This document shows, piece by piece, positions 1-8,865 of a stretch of DNA of 56,744 bases (positions are counted from its first letter, which is position 1; every line of letters begins with the position of its first letter). Below the pieces are notes generated by a model, which worked only from the letters and a program-made list of their open reading frames with translations, had not been told where the DNA came from and did no database searches. Source of the DNA: SAR324 cluster bacterium REDSEA-S27_B3 (GTDB lineage Bacteria; SAR324; NAC60-12); contig LUQO01000035.1 of assembly GCA_001627865.1 (NCBI GenBank), forward strand, positions 1 through 56,744, written 5' to 3'. A program made the position numbers and the translations under genes.

Positions 1-44
1 CGGTCAGTGCCGGCACTCAAGTGTGGGTATGTAGAATAATTAAC

Positions 45-119
<75 letters not shown>

Positions 120-147
120 AACATTCATTTAAGCAGAGAGAAAACTC

Positions 148-705
148 ATAGGAATACGCAGGTCACGACCTCCGATAAGAAATGAAGAAACAACACGAAT
201 CAATGAACAGATTTGTGTAAGCGAGGTACGGCTAATCGATGGAGACGGTGGTCAGGTGGGGATCATGTCAACAGACGAGGCGTTGGAGATGGCACAAAAT
301 TCTGATTTGGATTTGGTTGAAGTTTCACCAAAAGCTCAACCCCCTGTTTGCCGATTGATGGATTATGGCAAATATAAATACCAGCAAAGCAAAAGAAGTC
401 ATGTAGCCCGGCAGAATCAGAAAATTGTTCATCTCAAAGAGGTGAAAATGAAGCCCAAAATTGAGGAGCATGATTTTCAATTTAAGCTTCGCAACGCACT
501 GCGATTCCTTGAAGATGGCGACAAAGTTAAAGTGGGGGTGAGATTTATGGGACGCCAGATAGCGCATAAGGACCTGGGAGTGGAATTACTGGAAAAATTC
601 CAGGCTGAAATTGGGGATGACGGTACAGTTGAGCAGCCAATCAGAAGCGAAGGGCGTTCAATGCATATGATTCTTGCTCCACCTAAAAAAAGAAAAAAGA
701 ATTGA
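148..705 (+). CDS. infC: Translation initiation factor IF-3, probable AUA start
   Basis: IF-3 binds the 30S subunit and proofreads start-codon and initiator-tRNA selection. The protein carries the N-terminal IF-3 pattern RINEQI...EVRLID (from 196) and the linker signature PPVCRLMDYGKYKY. The first GTG (256) would delete about 36 conserved N-terminal residues. The reading frame is open back to a stop at 130-132 and contains no ATG, GTG or TTG in that stretch. The best start is ATA at 148, with a purine-rich GAGAG 7 bases upstream, giving 185 aa, close to the usual 170-180. ATA at 154 is the alternative. Rare AUU/AUC/AUA starts are a known infC feature and underlie autoregulation by IF-3 itself. 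The infC-rpmI-rplT order is classical. Confidence 0.9.
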   Translation: MGIRRSRPPIRNEETTRINEQICVSEVRLIDGDGGQVGIMSTDEALEMAQNSDLDLVEVSPKAQPPVCRLMDYGKYKYQQSKRSHVARQNQKIVHLKEVKMKPKIEEHDFQFKLRNALRFLEDGDKVKVGVRFMGRQIAHKDLGVELLEKFQAEIGDDGTVEQPIRSEGRSMHMILAPPKKRKKN

Positions 706-706
706 C

Positions 707-901
707 ATGAAAATTAAAACACATAGAGGCGCAGCAAAGCGATTTAAGGCAACAGGAGGAGGAGGTTACAAAAGGAAACGTGCCTTTCTTCGTCATGGAA
801 TGCGTAAACGCAGCCAGGATGCAAAACGTGTGTTGCGTAAGAAAACAATGGTATCAGACGCAAACAGCAAGGCTGTTAAGCTGATGCTTCCTAACGGATA
901 A
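707..901 (+). CDS. rpmI: 50S ribosomal protein L35
   Basis: A 64-residue basic protein beginning [14 protein letters not shown], typical of bacterial L35. The ATG at 707 begins one base after the infC stop (703-705), so translation is probably coupled. An in-frame ATG at 674 lies inside infC and would add 11 non-conserved residues, so it was rejected. L35 is a component of the large ribosomal subunit. Confidence 0.95.
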   Translation: MKIKTHRGAAKRFKATGGGGYKRKRAFLRHGMRKRSQDAKRVLRKKTMVSDANSKAVKLMLPNG

Positions 902-918
902 ACAGAGGTAAAAATCCA

Positions 919-1275
919 ATGAGAGTAAAACCAGCAGTTCACTCCCGGAAACGCAAAAAATCCCTTTTCAAGGCAGCCAAAGGCTATCGTGGAGGACGGA
1001 GTCGTCTTTTGCGTACAGTTAAGGACGCCGTTGATAGAGCAAGAGAGTACAGCTACCGTGACCGAAAAGTTAGAAAACGAGATTTTCGGCGTCTATGGAT
1101 TATACGCATTAATGCCGCTGTCCGTGAGCATGGCATGAGTTACAGTCAGTTCATCCATGGATTAAAAGCCGCAAATATTGATATGGACCGCAAAACCCTG
1201 GCTTATTTGGCAATGGAAGAACCGGAGTTGTTTGCCCAAGTTGCAGAGTCAGCCAAAACGCAGCTCGCTGCATAG
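919..1275 (+). CDS. rplT: 50S ribosomal protein L20
   Basis: A 118-aa, strongly basic protein with the L20 signature ([23 protein letters not shown] near the N-terminus in overlapping pieces, then [15 protein letters not shown]). The length is exactly that of the family. AGAGG precedes the ATG. L20 is an early 23S rRNA-binding assembly protein and, in several bacteria, an autogenous repressor of the rpmI-rplT messenger. It is the last gene of the infC operon and is followed by a hairpin at 1289-1304 and a convergent gene. Confidence 0.96.
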   Translation: MRVKPAVHSRKRKKSLFKAAKGYRGGRSRLLRTVKDAVDRAREYSYRDRKVRKRDFRRLWIIRINAAVREHGMSYSQFIHGLKAANIDMDRKTLAYLAMEEPELFAQVAESAKTQLAA

Positions 1276-1288
1276 CTGCTAAAGCACG

Positions 1289-1312
1289 AACATTCAGGAA
1301 TGTTTTAGTTTT
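1289..1312 (+). terminator. Probable intrinsic terminator after rplT
   Basis: The arms AACATT and AATGTT enclose the tetraloop CAGG (1289-1304) and are followed by TTAGTTTTC. The hairpin sits between two convergent genes, so it could serve both strands, although the U-tract is short. Confidence 0.45.
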
Positions 1313-1314
1313 CA

Positions 1315-2643
1315 TTATCTTCCTTTCTTTATTCCTGCATAATAAACCCTGCGTACATCCTCAACAATTTCCGTGAGCCAGGTTTTTCCTGCTTGCTTTC
1401 CTGCCTGAGACAAGCCTTTAATTGTTTCAGTGTAGGAAGTTGTTCCTTCATGCTGAAGGCCAGCCAGTTCATTTCTCAAAGATTCCGGTATTTTGAATTC
1501 AATATTCCGGAGTTTCTCAAATTCTGCTTGTATTTTTGGCCAGTGTATCAGTATTTGTTTTTGTTCAGAAATTACTTTTTTAGATAATTGCTTACTCTTT
1601 TCGCCTATCCTGATGGAATTTTCTAAAGCCCCCACATACCGATTCAACTGGTTATGACGTTCCTGCAAATTAAATTCAATCATGCTCAATCCAGCCTGAT
1701 AAAGGAATTTTTGTTCCGGAGACTGTGCGACACAATTTATCCGCACTTGCTTGTACCAATTACATAAGGCAGTCAATTCAGCAAGCACATTTACCTGTTT
1801 TTTAACAATTCCGGAAGCACCTGTAAATACTCTTGAATCATAATCAACAGATCCTTTGGGCAATGAATGCCCGAAGTTTAATCCTTTGGCCAGCGTGCCG
1901 TTTATTCTCGCTCCGGCAGCAGTCATTGCGCCAAAATCAGCATTGATCGGTCCCAGAAGGCTATTATTCCCACCGATAAAGAGACGTTCCTGATCCAGAA
2001 AAATTCCGTTTGCCACATCTCCAAATAAGGATGCGGTTGCTTTGTCGCCTCTGATACTGTAGTTAAAATGTATGGTTCCGCTGCCGACCTCACTGAAAGA
2101 TCCGAGTTCGGGCCCAGTACCACCTGCCAGCAGGACATCACAAAAATTTATATCACTGCCCAATGTAGCCCAGGGGAACAGTATTGTCATTTTCGTATCA
2201 GTGTGCTGGGCGGATGAGGCATCTTCTTCGTAAAGCGATCCTTTCCGGACCCTAAATCCATATCCGGTGGTAAAATCATTGATCATTGTCTCTTTACCCA
2301 AAAAAACAGCCTGCTCTGCTACTCCGGAACCTAGAATGGATTTTGGACCAACAACTGTATCAATCAAGGTAACCGGTCCTAAATTTCCCACAATAGTATT
2401 TTCTCCAATCCAGCTGTTTTCCAGAGTGACTGAGCCTCTTGTTCCAATTTCGGCTCCTGAATGGATTTGTGTTTTGGAGCCTGTGATGCGAACAAAAGGG
2501 TAAAGCGTGCATCCGGGGGAGAATTGTTCAAGTTGCACATCCCTACTAATTTTCACGGAATCCAAATCAGGAACATTTACACCATTTTCCTGGAGTTTTC
2601 GGATCTCATTTGAACTATAGCAGTTTAATGCTTTTTCTTTCAT
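1315..2643 (-). CDS. Left-handed beta-helix (hexapeptide repeat) protein, GlmU-like
   Basis: A 442-aa protein. From about residue 30 to 280 it shows degenerate hexapeptide turns of the left-handed beta-helix type (isoleucine/valine every sixth residue, e.g. IHSGAEIGTRGSVTLENSWIG). This resembles the acyltransferase half of sugar-nucleotide enzymes such as GlmU. The last 160 residues are helical and charged and match no family I recognise. The nucleotidyltransferase signature of full-length GlmU is absent, so the name 'UDP-GlcNAc pyrophosphorylase' often given to such proteins would not be justified. The start ATG overlaps the serB stop as ATGA, so it is the third gene of a hemD-serB-this operon. 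The substrate is unknown. Confidence 0.6.
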   Translation of the reverse strand: MKEKALNCYSSNEIRKLQENGVNVPDLDSVKISRDVQLEQFSPGCTLYPFVRITGSKTQIHSGAEIGTRGSVTLENSWIGENTIVGNLGPVTLIDTVVGPKSILGSGVAEQAVFLGKETMINDFTTGYGFRVRKGSLYEEDASSAQHTDTKMTILFPWATLGSDINFCDVLLAGGTGPELGSFSEVGSGTIHFNYSIRGDKATASLFGDVANGIFLDQERLFIGGNNSLLGPINADFGAMTAAGARINGTLAKGLNFGHSLPKGSVDYDSRVFTGASGIVKKQVNVLAELTALCNWYKQVRINCVAQSPEQKFLYQAGLSMIEFNLQERHNQLNRYVGALENSIRIGEKSKQLSKKVISEQKQILIHWPKIQAEFEKLRNIEFKIPESLRNELAGLQHEGTTSYTETIKGLSQAGKQAGKTWLTEIVEDVRRVYYAGIKKGR

Positions 2644-3848
2644 GACACAGGTTTTCGTTGAAATAATGAATCAACTTCATAACGTGAAATTCCCAAAAAG
2701 TACAGCAACGCGTCCAGATTTGGAAGAGACAAGCTTCCTGAGGCACGTTCACGCAAAAAACGTTTGGCATTGAAAGCAATGCCCAACCCTGCGCTGGAAA
2801 GCATTTCCAGATCATTTGCTCCGTCACCTACCGCAATTACCTGATCAGGAATAATATTTTCTCTGTTTGCAACTTCCTGCAAGATGACACCTTTTTGATG
2901 TCCATCAAGAATGTCTCCTGATAAACGTCCAGTCAGTTTACCATTTTTCACTTCAAGAGCATTGGCATATCCATAATTGAGATCAAAGCGCTTTTTAATA
3001 TGTTCGATAACTCTTGTGAATCCCCCACTCACAAGTCCGATTTTATAGCCCAGAGTTTTGAGAATATATACTAAACGTTCTACTCCGGGCGTGTATGGTA
3101 TGTTCGAAATCAGGTGATCCAGATCAATAAGTGGCAATCCTTTCAGCAGAGCAACGCGTTGTCTCAAGGCTTGCTTAAATTCTATCTTTCCTTGCATGGC
3201 ACAATCTGTTATTGCTTCAACCTCTGCTTCTTTTCCACACAACCGACTCATTTCGTTAATCATTTCGCACTGTATAAATGTCATATCCGCATCCAGAAAA
3301 ATCAAACGTTTGTTGCGTCGAAATATATCATCAGCCTGCAAGGCAAGATCGAAATTATATACTGACTTCAAACCCAGCAGTTCCTTCATCAAGGACTGGC
3401 GCTGAACTGATTTTTTGGCTTGTAATGTCAGTTCTAAAACATTCAATTCTTCAGCATCCAGGGGGCTAATCTCTGTTATTTGAAGCTGATTCTCACGGAG
3501 GCGAAGGAACAGATTTGTTAGTAATCGCGGATGAATCTGCTGACTCAGCAAGGTTAGAATATAACGGTTCTCCAAAGTTTCAACAGCTGCTTCCGGAATA
3601 GAATTTATTATCAGCTCCAGATTATTTTTTATTGCATATGCCTCCAATTCACATAGAAGGTGATCCTTGTAAGCCGTGTCTGAAAGTTCGAAGCGCACCA
3701 ACAGAGTATGAATTTCCTGATAGTTCAAGTAATGAATGTCCTGAATCACAATTGACTTGCTGCCAAGTTGTTCCATGATATTTTCCAAAACATCTTTCCA
3801 TGAGACGGCACCCTGGATGGTAAGAAGAAAACTTTGAGAAGACTTCAT
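2640..3848 (-). CDS. serB: Phosphoserine phosphatase with N-terminal ACT-like region
   Basis: A HAD-superfamily phosphatase catalysing the last step of serine synthesis. Motif I is LDADMT (nucleophile Asp186, acid/base Asp188). The loop VSGGFT supplies motif II and GDGANDLEML supplies motif IV. At 402 aa it is longer than E. coli SerB. The first 175 residues look like two ACT-type regulatory domains, a common architecture that implies amino-acid feedback. Its ATG overlaps the hemD stop (ATGA) and its own stop overlaps the next gene in the same way, so the three genes are probably translated from one messenger. Confidence 0.93.
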   Translation of the reverse strand: MKSSQSFLLTIQGAVSWKDVLENIMEQLGSKSIVIQDIHYLNYQEIHTLLVRFELSDTAYKDHLLCELEAYAIKNNLELIINSIPEAAVETLENRYILTLLSQQIHPRLLTNLFLRLRENQLQITEISPLDAEELNVLELTLQAKKSVQRQSLMKELLGLKSVYNFDLALQADDIFRRNKRLIFLDADMTFIQCEMINEMSRLCGKEAEVEAITDCAMQGKIEFKQALRQRVALLKGLPLIDLDHLISNIPYTPGVERLVYILKTLGYKIGLVSGGFTRVIEHIKKRFDLNYGYANALEVKNGKLTGRLSGDILDGHQKGVILQEVANRENIIPDQVIAVGDGANDLEMLSSAGLGIAFNAKRFLRERASGSLSLPNLDALLYFLGISRYEVDSLFQRKPVS

Positions 3849-4666
3849 GTATTACCCCTCTTTTGCTGCTGCTCGCAAAGTGTTTTAACGAGATGCACAA
3901 AGTCCTGAACTGCCGGACGCAGTTGCACACTCCATCCCAAACTATTAACCTCCGATTCAGTGATTTCACCAAGACAGGCAATTTTTGGTTTCACAGTTAA
4001 TGAATCCCAGAATCCATCAGGTAAAATCTGATGAAAGTTTTTTACGGCAGATGGACTTGCAAAAATAATCCAATCCAGTTTAGTTTTTTCAAGCTCATCA
4101 AGCAGAAATGAATTGTCGTTTCCGGAAGGTACTGTTCTGTAAACCGGAGTTGGAATTATTAGCGCACCCTGTTTTTGCAGCGCTAAACTTAGTGTTTTTC
4201 TAGGAGATTCCGCCTGTATCAGCCAGCATCGTTTGTTCATTAAATCACATTGACTGAAGGCCTCAATCAGTCCTTCACTTTGAAAATGTTCCGGAACGAT
4301 TGCCGCGGTTATGCCATGTTGGGCAAGGGTAGAAGAAGTGGACTTGCCCACACATGCAATGCTGATTTTTGAAAAAAAGATTTTTGGATCCACCTTTAAC
4401 TCCAACATACGTGAGATGCATTGGGAAACACCATTGCTGCTTGTAAAAACAGCCCAGTCTATCTTTGTTGAACTCATTACAGTTTCATCAAATGAATCCC
4501 AGGATTTAGGCTGAATGATTCGTGTCATGGGAGCTGTGATTACAGATGCTCCTTGAGACTGAAGCATTTCAGAAAGTGATGAATCAGGAGTGTCTTGACG
4601 GGTCACCAAAAATCGCAGGCCGTTTAGGGGAAATTTTTTGGTGGGCTGATCTGTTACGGAACTCAT
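3845..4666 (-). CDS. hemD: Uroporphyrinogen-III synthase
   Basis: A 273-aa protein with the HemD bilobal pattern: FLVTRQ near the N-terminus, DWAVFTSSNGV for the first lobe, and DWIIFASPSAVKNF for the second. HemD cyclises hydroxymethylbilane to uroporphyrinogen III, the branch point to haem, sirohaem and cobalamin. Sirohaem demand would fit a sulfur-metabolising organism (inference). HemD diverges in sequence, so the call rests on length and these two SxNG/SPSA segments. No hemC lies next to it in this window. It is the first gene of the ATGA-linked operon with serB. Confidence 0.88.
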   Translation of the reverse strand: MSSVTDQPTKKFPLNGLRFLVTRQDTPDSSLSEMLQSQGASVITAPMTRIIQPKSWDSFDETVMSSTKIDWAVFTSSNGVSQCISRMLELKVDPKIFFSKISIACVGKSTSSTLAQHGITAAIVPEHFQSEGLIEAFSQCDLMNKRCWLIQAESPRKTLSLALQKQGALIIPTPVYRTVPSGNDNSFLLDELEKTKLDWIIFASPSAVKNFHQILPDGFWDSLTVKPKIACLGEITESEVNSLGWSVQLRPAVQDFVHLVKTLCEQQQKRGNT

Positions 4667-4812
4667 TATTATTTATGAACCGTAATAGTGGCTTCCAATT
4701 TTTGATATTTGTATTTCGGACTGTGGTGGCAAAAGAATGAAAGTTGCTCTGTTTAAAGCCAGCCCAATTGAGAGACTGTTAATATTAATTAAAATGGTCC
4801 CCATAGCTGAGA

Positions 4813-5025
4813 TCAAACTCCATCTACAATTTGCCGGTATGCTTTACGAAATCCCCTTGTAAGCAATTCTTCAGGTGTAAGATTGTAACTGGTTGAGATT
4901 TCATCCAGCAGAGGATAAAAATCATTTTTCTCCGGTACAGATGTGTTTTGAATTATTTGCTCTAATTCAACAAGCAATTGTTCAAAGTGTAACTTTTGTA
5001 TCACATTTTGATTCATAACAATCAT
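4813..5025 (-). CDS. Small conserved-looking hypothetical protein, coupled to htrA
   Basis: A 70-aa (or 67-aa, from the second ATG) acidic helical protein. Its ATG at 5023-5025 overlaps the htrA stop codon as ATGA, and this coupling is the main reason to believe it is real. No signal peptide, membrane segment or recognised motif is visible. A 146-base gap with no clear feature separates it from hemD. Confidence 0.5.
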   Translation of the reverse strand: MIVMNQNVIQKLHFEQLLVELEQIIQNTSVPEKNDFYPLLDEISTSYNLTPEELLTRGFRKAYRQIVDGV

Positions 5026-6491
5026 TCTGCCTGAAGAAAAATGTATCGAGAACCGTTACTGGTTGTGATCAGCAACAGAATGCCTTTCGAAGTATCTGTT
5101 TCATTTACTATATTTTTGAATATTTCCAGGCTTTTAACTGCGTGTCGTTCTATTTCCTGAACAATCATTCCCGGAAGTAAACCGGATTTTTCTGCAGGAC
5201 TTCCGGGTTCAATTTTACTTATCACTACACCACTGCCAGGCTGAACTCCTAACTTCTCAGCATTGTCATCAGTTAGTTTCTCTACAGTCATCCCCAGTAC
5301 TTCCACCTGTTCAACATTTGGAGTCAGCTGAGGAGTCATCCTGACCTTCCCTACATTCTGTGGACGTTCATCCAGTTTTAGTTTCATCTTGATCGATTTG
5401 CCTTCTCGGATCAATTCCATTTCTATTTCAGTGAAAGCACCAGCATTGGCAATTTCGTTCCGCAAGTGATTACTATTTTGAATCAGCTTCTCATTAATTC
5501 TTGTCACTACATCTCCTTTGAGTATGCCTGCTTTTTGAGCAGGAGTGTCTTTCATGACTGCAGTTATCAGGCTTCCTTTAGTACTTTCCAGACCGAAAGC
5601 TTTAGCCAGATCCTGACTGACATCCTGAATTCCTACACCAAGCCAGCCTCTTGAAACAGCACCCTTATCAATCAGATCCTGCATGATTTTACTTGCCATA
5701 TTAATTGGAACAGCAAAACCAATTCCCTGATATCCGCCGCTTTGGCTGAAAATGGCGCTGTTCACCCCCACAATTTCACCACGCAGATTTACCAACGGAC
5801 CACCGCTGTTACCGGGATTAATGGCAGCATCAGTTTGGATAAAATTTTCGTATTCATTAATTCCGACATTTGAACGCCCTTTTGCACTGACAATCCCATA
5901 TGTTACCGTTTGAATTAAACCGAAAGGATTCCCTACCGCAATCACATCTTCACCCACAAGTATTTTATCAGAATCACCCATTGGTAAAACCGGCAGTCCG
6001 TTGCCCTCGATCCTGATAACTGCAATATCAGACTCCGGATCTGTACCGACCAACTTGGCGTCTCGCTCTTCTCCATTGTACATGACAACTAAAATCCTGT
6101 CTGCCTCACCAACAACATGATGGTTAGTCAGAATGTAACCATCCGCGTTGATTATGGAACCTGAACCCATTCCTTTCTGACGATAATCCCGATTTGGCTG
6201 TTCGCGTTTCGGCTGTTTATTGTTTGGTGGACGAAGTTCAGGGAAAAAGCGTCTGAAAAATTCATCATTATACAAATCCATTGGATTGTTTAATGATCGT
6301 CCATCCGGGGTACGGACAATTTTTTCCACTTTGATATGAACAACCGCCTTTTGCACATTTTGCACAAGCGCCGCACGTGTTTTTGATTCTCTAATCATTT
6401 GTTCCAAATCATCAGTGGTTTGTGCCACTGATGGCTCAGAACTGAAGAAGCCTAAAAAAATCAATATTAATAAGTTCTTAAATAATTTCAT
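5022..6491 (-). CDS. degP: Periplasmic serine protease, HtrA/DegP (Do) family
   Basis: A 489-aa protein with a Sec signal peptide (residues 1-23, hydrophobic core LLILIFLGFF, cleavage near VAQ). A trypsin-like protease domain follows, with catalytic His125 (TNHHVV), Asp155 (ESDIAVI) and Ser229 (GNSGGPLV). Two PDZ domains complete it (about 270-370 and 390-489). This is the Do-family layout used for envelope protein quality control. A Lys/Arg/Pro-rich linker around residues 85-106 precedes the protease core, where DegP has its LA loop. The sequence does not discriminate DegP from DegQ. Confidence 0.95.
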   Translation of the reverse strand: MKLFKNLLILIFLGFFSSEPSVAQTTDDLEQMIRESKTRAALVQNVQKAVVHIKVEKIVRTPDGRSLNNPMDLYNDEFFRRFFPELRPPNNKQPKREQPNRDYRQKGMGSGSIINADGYILTNHHVVGEADRILVVMYNGEERDAKLVGTDPESDIAVIRIEGNGLPVLPMGDSDKILVGEDVIAVGNPFGLIQTVTYGIVSAKGRSNVGINEYENFIQTDAAINPGNSGGPLVNLRGEIVGVNSAIFSQSGGYQGIGFAVPINMASKIMQDLIDKGAVSRGWLGVGIQDVSQDLAKAFGLESTKGSLITAVMKDTPAQKAGILKGDVVTRINEKLIQNSNHLRNEIANAGAFTEIEMELIREGKSIKMKLKLDERPQNVGKVRMTPQLTPNVEQVEVLGMTVEKLTDDNAEKLGVQPGSGVVISKIEPGSPAEKSGLLPGMIVQEIERHAVKSLEIFKNIVNETDTSKGILLLITTSNGSRYIFLQAE

Positions 6492-6571
6492 TATAATTTT
6501 CCTGACATTTAGAAATAATCAATAACCTTTATTTTTATCTAATATCATACCCTGCTTTATGCACATCTTCC

Positions 6572-6594
6572 AACGATTTTTCTTTCAAATCGTT
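6572..6594. other. Perfect 8-bp hairpin in the degP-gcvH intergenic region
   Basis: The arms AACGATTT and AAATCGTT enclose a 7-base loop. The hairpin lies between the divergent degP and gcvH genes, about 80 bases upstream of the degP start and 140 upstream of gcvH. A T10 run follows at about 6612 on the plus strand but too far away for a normal terminator. It could be an operator for the divergent promoters. No glycine-riboswitch core is visible. Confidence 0.3.
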
Positions 6595-6736
6595 AGAAAA
6601 ACTGATTGATATTTTTTTTTTGCTGGACAAATATGATTCTGTGGATAGATTAGTGTAATCTTGTTGCACAATCTGATGTGCTGTGTAAAACCGAAATTTT
6701 TCCGACAATTTTCGAAAATTAATCAAAAGAGGAATT

Positions 6737-7129
6737 ATGAGTGAAATCCCAAATGAAAATCTTTACACACGTGAACACGAATGGCTAAGGATTGAAGGCA
6801 ATAAGGCTGAAGTTGGCATAACTGATCATGCACAAAAAGCATTGGGTGACATAGTTTATGTCGAATTGCCTGATATTGAAGATGAAATTGATAGTGGAGA
6901 CGAATTCGGCTCCATTGAATCTGTAAAAGCTGTTTCTTCTCTTTTCATGCCTGTGAGTGGCCGCATCACTGCAGTGAACACCGAGTTGAAAGACAGTCCC
7001 GAGCTAATAAACGAAGAGTGCTATGATGACGGCTGGGTGGTCCGCATTGAGCTGATAAATCCGGATGAATCTGCTGATTTATTGTCTGCCGAAGAATATG
7101 AGGAGTTCCTGCTTGATGAAGAAGCATGA
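6737..7129 (+). CDS. gcvH: Glycine cleavage system H protein (lipoyl carrier)
   Basis: A 130-aa protein with the family pattern YTREHEWLRIEG near the N-terminus and the lipoylation site ESVKAVSS (Lys64). AGAGGA precedes the ATG. GcvH shuttles the aminomethyl group between the P, T and L proteins of glycine cleavage. In many bacteria it is also a relay for lipoyl groups to other complexes. Neither gcvT nor gcvP is near it here. A stand-alone H protein followed directly by a hydrolase gene is unusual. Confidence 0.95.
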   Translation: MSEIPNENLYTREHEWLRIEGNKAEVGITDHAQKALGDIVYVELPDIEDEIDSGDEFGSIESVKAVSSLFMPVSGRITAVNTELKDSPELINEECYDDGWVVRIELINPDESADLLSAEEYEEFLLDEEA

Positions 7130-7157
7130 GACAAGAAAAAACATCTTCATACAGTCA

Positions 7158-8741
7158 ATGAAGCAAAAACGAAAAAACGTTTTATTCATTACAGCTGATC
7201 AGTGGCGTGGTGATTCGCTGGGCTGTATCGGTCATCCGATAGTGCTGACTCCACATTTGGATCAGCTGGCAAAAGATTCTGTGCTTTTCCGCAAGCACTT
7301 TACCCAAGCTGTACCATGCGGTCCTGCACGAGCTTCACTGTTAACAGGACTTTACGCGATGAACCATCGTTCAGTAAACAATGGAACTCCTTTGAACAGC
7401 CGATTCAACAATATTGCTTTGGAAGCAAGAAAATCCGGATATGATCCCACGCTGTTCGGTTACACAGACACTTCCGCTGATCCACGGGAATTGCATCACA
7501 GAGACCCTTCGCTGACCACATACGAGGGAGTGATTCCTGGTATGAGCAGCGGAATTACATTAACTGATAACCAGCGCCCGTGGATTTCCTGGCTAAAATC
7601 CAAAGGTTATGACCGCTACTTGAATCATCATACTGTTTATAACCCATTGCCAAACTATCCCGGTTCAAATGGACGCGGAGCGTCATTTCCACCGCCAGTT
7701 TATACTGATGAAGACAGCAGTGTAGCATTTTTAACAGATGAGGTCCTCAAGTGGCTAAGTGTACGTGAAGATGAAAAATGGTTCGTACACCTCTCTTTCC
7801 TGCATCCACATCCTCCCTGGATTGCACCTGAACCTTTTAATTCAATGTATGATCCTGCCAGTATCCCGGAACCGATCAGGAAAGAATCACTGGAAGAAGA
7901 AGGCAGACAGCATCCTGTATTAAAAACGCTGCACGAACTTATACAGCGTAATGATTATATCAAGGACTATCTTGATGAACCTGTCTCAAGAATGAATGAT
8001 CTTGATATGTTTCAAGTGAAAGCAACGTATTACGGTCTGATGAGCGAAGTTGATCAGTATATAGGAAGAGTGCTGCAGTATCTAAAAGAATCCGGACAAT
8101 ATGATGACACGCTGGTTGTCTTTACAAGCGACCATGGAGAACATCTTGGCGACCATTATTTATTTGGCAAGCTGGGTTATTTTGATCAGGGTTTTCATAT
8201 TCCACTGATCATAAAGGATCCCGAAATGCCTTCACAAAACAAAGGCAGCCAAATTGAGATTTTTTCTGAAGCAATTGATGTGATGCCAACCATTCTGGAT
8301 TGGCTTGATTCTGATATCCCGGAAGAATGCGATGGCCGTTCTTTACTGCCTTTTTTACATGGAGAAATTCCGGACAATTGGCGAACAGAAGTTCATTGGG
8401 AATATGATTTCCGCTTGATAGGCACTTATCAATCATTGATGAAACAACAATTCGGATTATCTCCGGATCAATGTTCATTATCAGTAATCCGTGATGATCA
8501 TTATAAATACGTCCACATGACTGCCCTGTCTCCTCTTTTATTTGATTTAAAAGAAGATCCTGAAGAATTTGTGAATCTTGCAGATCTTCCTGAATTTCAA
8601 AATGTTGTGCTGGAATACGCAAGCAAGATGCTTTCGTGGAATATGCTCCATAGAGATCGTACTTTAGTGAATATCAACATGGAATCAGGTACACTGGTTC
8701 ATTGGAAAGGACCTCGGATCCTGGAAGAAATGCACACATGA
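7158..8741 (+). CDS. Formylglycine-dependent hydrolase, phosphonate monoester hydrolase/arylsulfatase type
   Basis: A 527-aa alkaline-phosphatase-superfamily enzyme. The sulfatase signature CGPARASLLTG gives Cys54 as the residue converted to formylglycine. TADQW (Asp14) and FTSDHGEHLGDH supply metal ligands. The whole chain, including HPHPPW, ATYYGLMSEVDQYIGRV and the C-terminal YKYVH...PLLFDL, parallels the rhizobial and Burkholderia phosphonate monoester hydrolases I remember. These cleave phosphonate and phosphate diesters and, promiscuously, sulfate esters. In-frame ATGs at 7116 and 7065 lie in or overlap gcvH. I prefer 7158 because homology starts at KNVLFITADQWR. The substrate is unproven. 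Confidence 0.85.
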   Translation: MKQKRKNVLFITADQWRGDSLGCIGHPIVLTPHLDQLAKDSVLFRKHFTQAVPCGPARASLLTGLYAMNHRSVNNGTPLNSRFNNIALEARKSGYDPTLFGYTDTSADPRELHHRDPSLTTYEGVIPGMSSGITLTDNQRPWISWLKSKGYDRYLNHHTVYNPLPNYPGSNGRGASFPPPVYTDEDSSVAFLTDEVLKWLSVREDEKWFVHLSFLHPHPPWIAPEPFNSMYDPASIPEPIRKESLEEEGRQHPVLKTLHELIQRNDYIKDYLDEPVSRMNDLDMFQVKATYYGLMSEVDQYIGRVLQYLKESGQYDDTLVVFTSDHGEHLGDHYLFGKLGYFDQGFHIPLIIKDPEMPSQNKGSQIEIFSEAIDVMPTILDWLDSDIPEECDGRSLLPFLHGEIPDNWRTEVHWEYDFRLIGTYQSLMKQQFGLSPDQCSLSVIRDDHYKYVHMTALSPLLFDLKEDPEEFVNLADLPEFQNVVLEYASKMLSWNMLHRDRTLVNINMESGTLVHWKGPRILEEMHT

Positions 8742-8818
8742 TAGAAATTAATATTCTGTGATCAACTACTATTTTTTACACTCATCACACGCCTCTAACA
8801 ATCGCTTTGTGATAATAT

Positions 8819-8865
8819 AAGGTAAGCCTGAATACATTCCCGGCTCTGCTTCATTCAGGCACCTT
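8819..8865 (+). other. Bulged 13-bp hairpin just upstream of moaE
   Basis: AAGGT (8819-8823) pairs with ACCTT (8861-8865), and GCCTGAAT (8826-8833) pairs with ATTCAGGC (8853-8860). A two-base AA bulge separates the two helices on the 5' side, and the loop is 19 bases. It ends 22 bases before the moaE ATG and is followed by an AT-rich tract containing AATTTTTAC. It could be a terminator for the hydrolase gene or a leader structure acting on moaE. I could not match it to the molybdenum-cofactor riboswitch. Confidence 0.5.

Noticed and set aside
6535..6726. 63-codon minus-strand frame between degP and gcvH
   Set aside because: Low-complexity Lys/Ser content from an AT-rich gap, covers a hairpin and a T-run, and has no coupling to a neighbour.
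6492..6736. Glycine riboswitch before gcvH
   Set aside because: No GGAGAG-type glycine aptamer core or tandem architecture can be seen.
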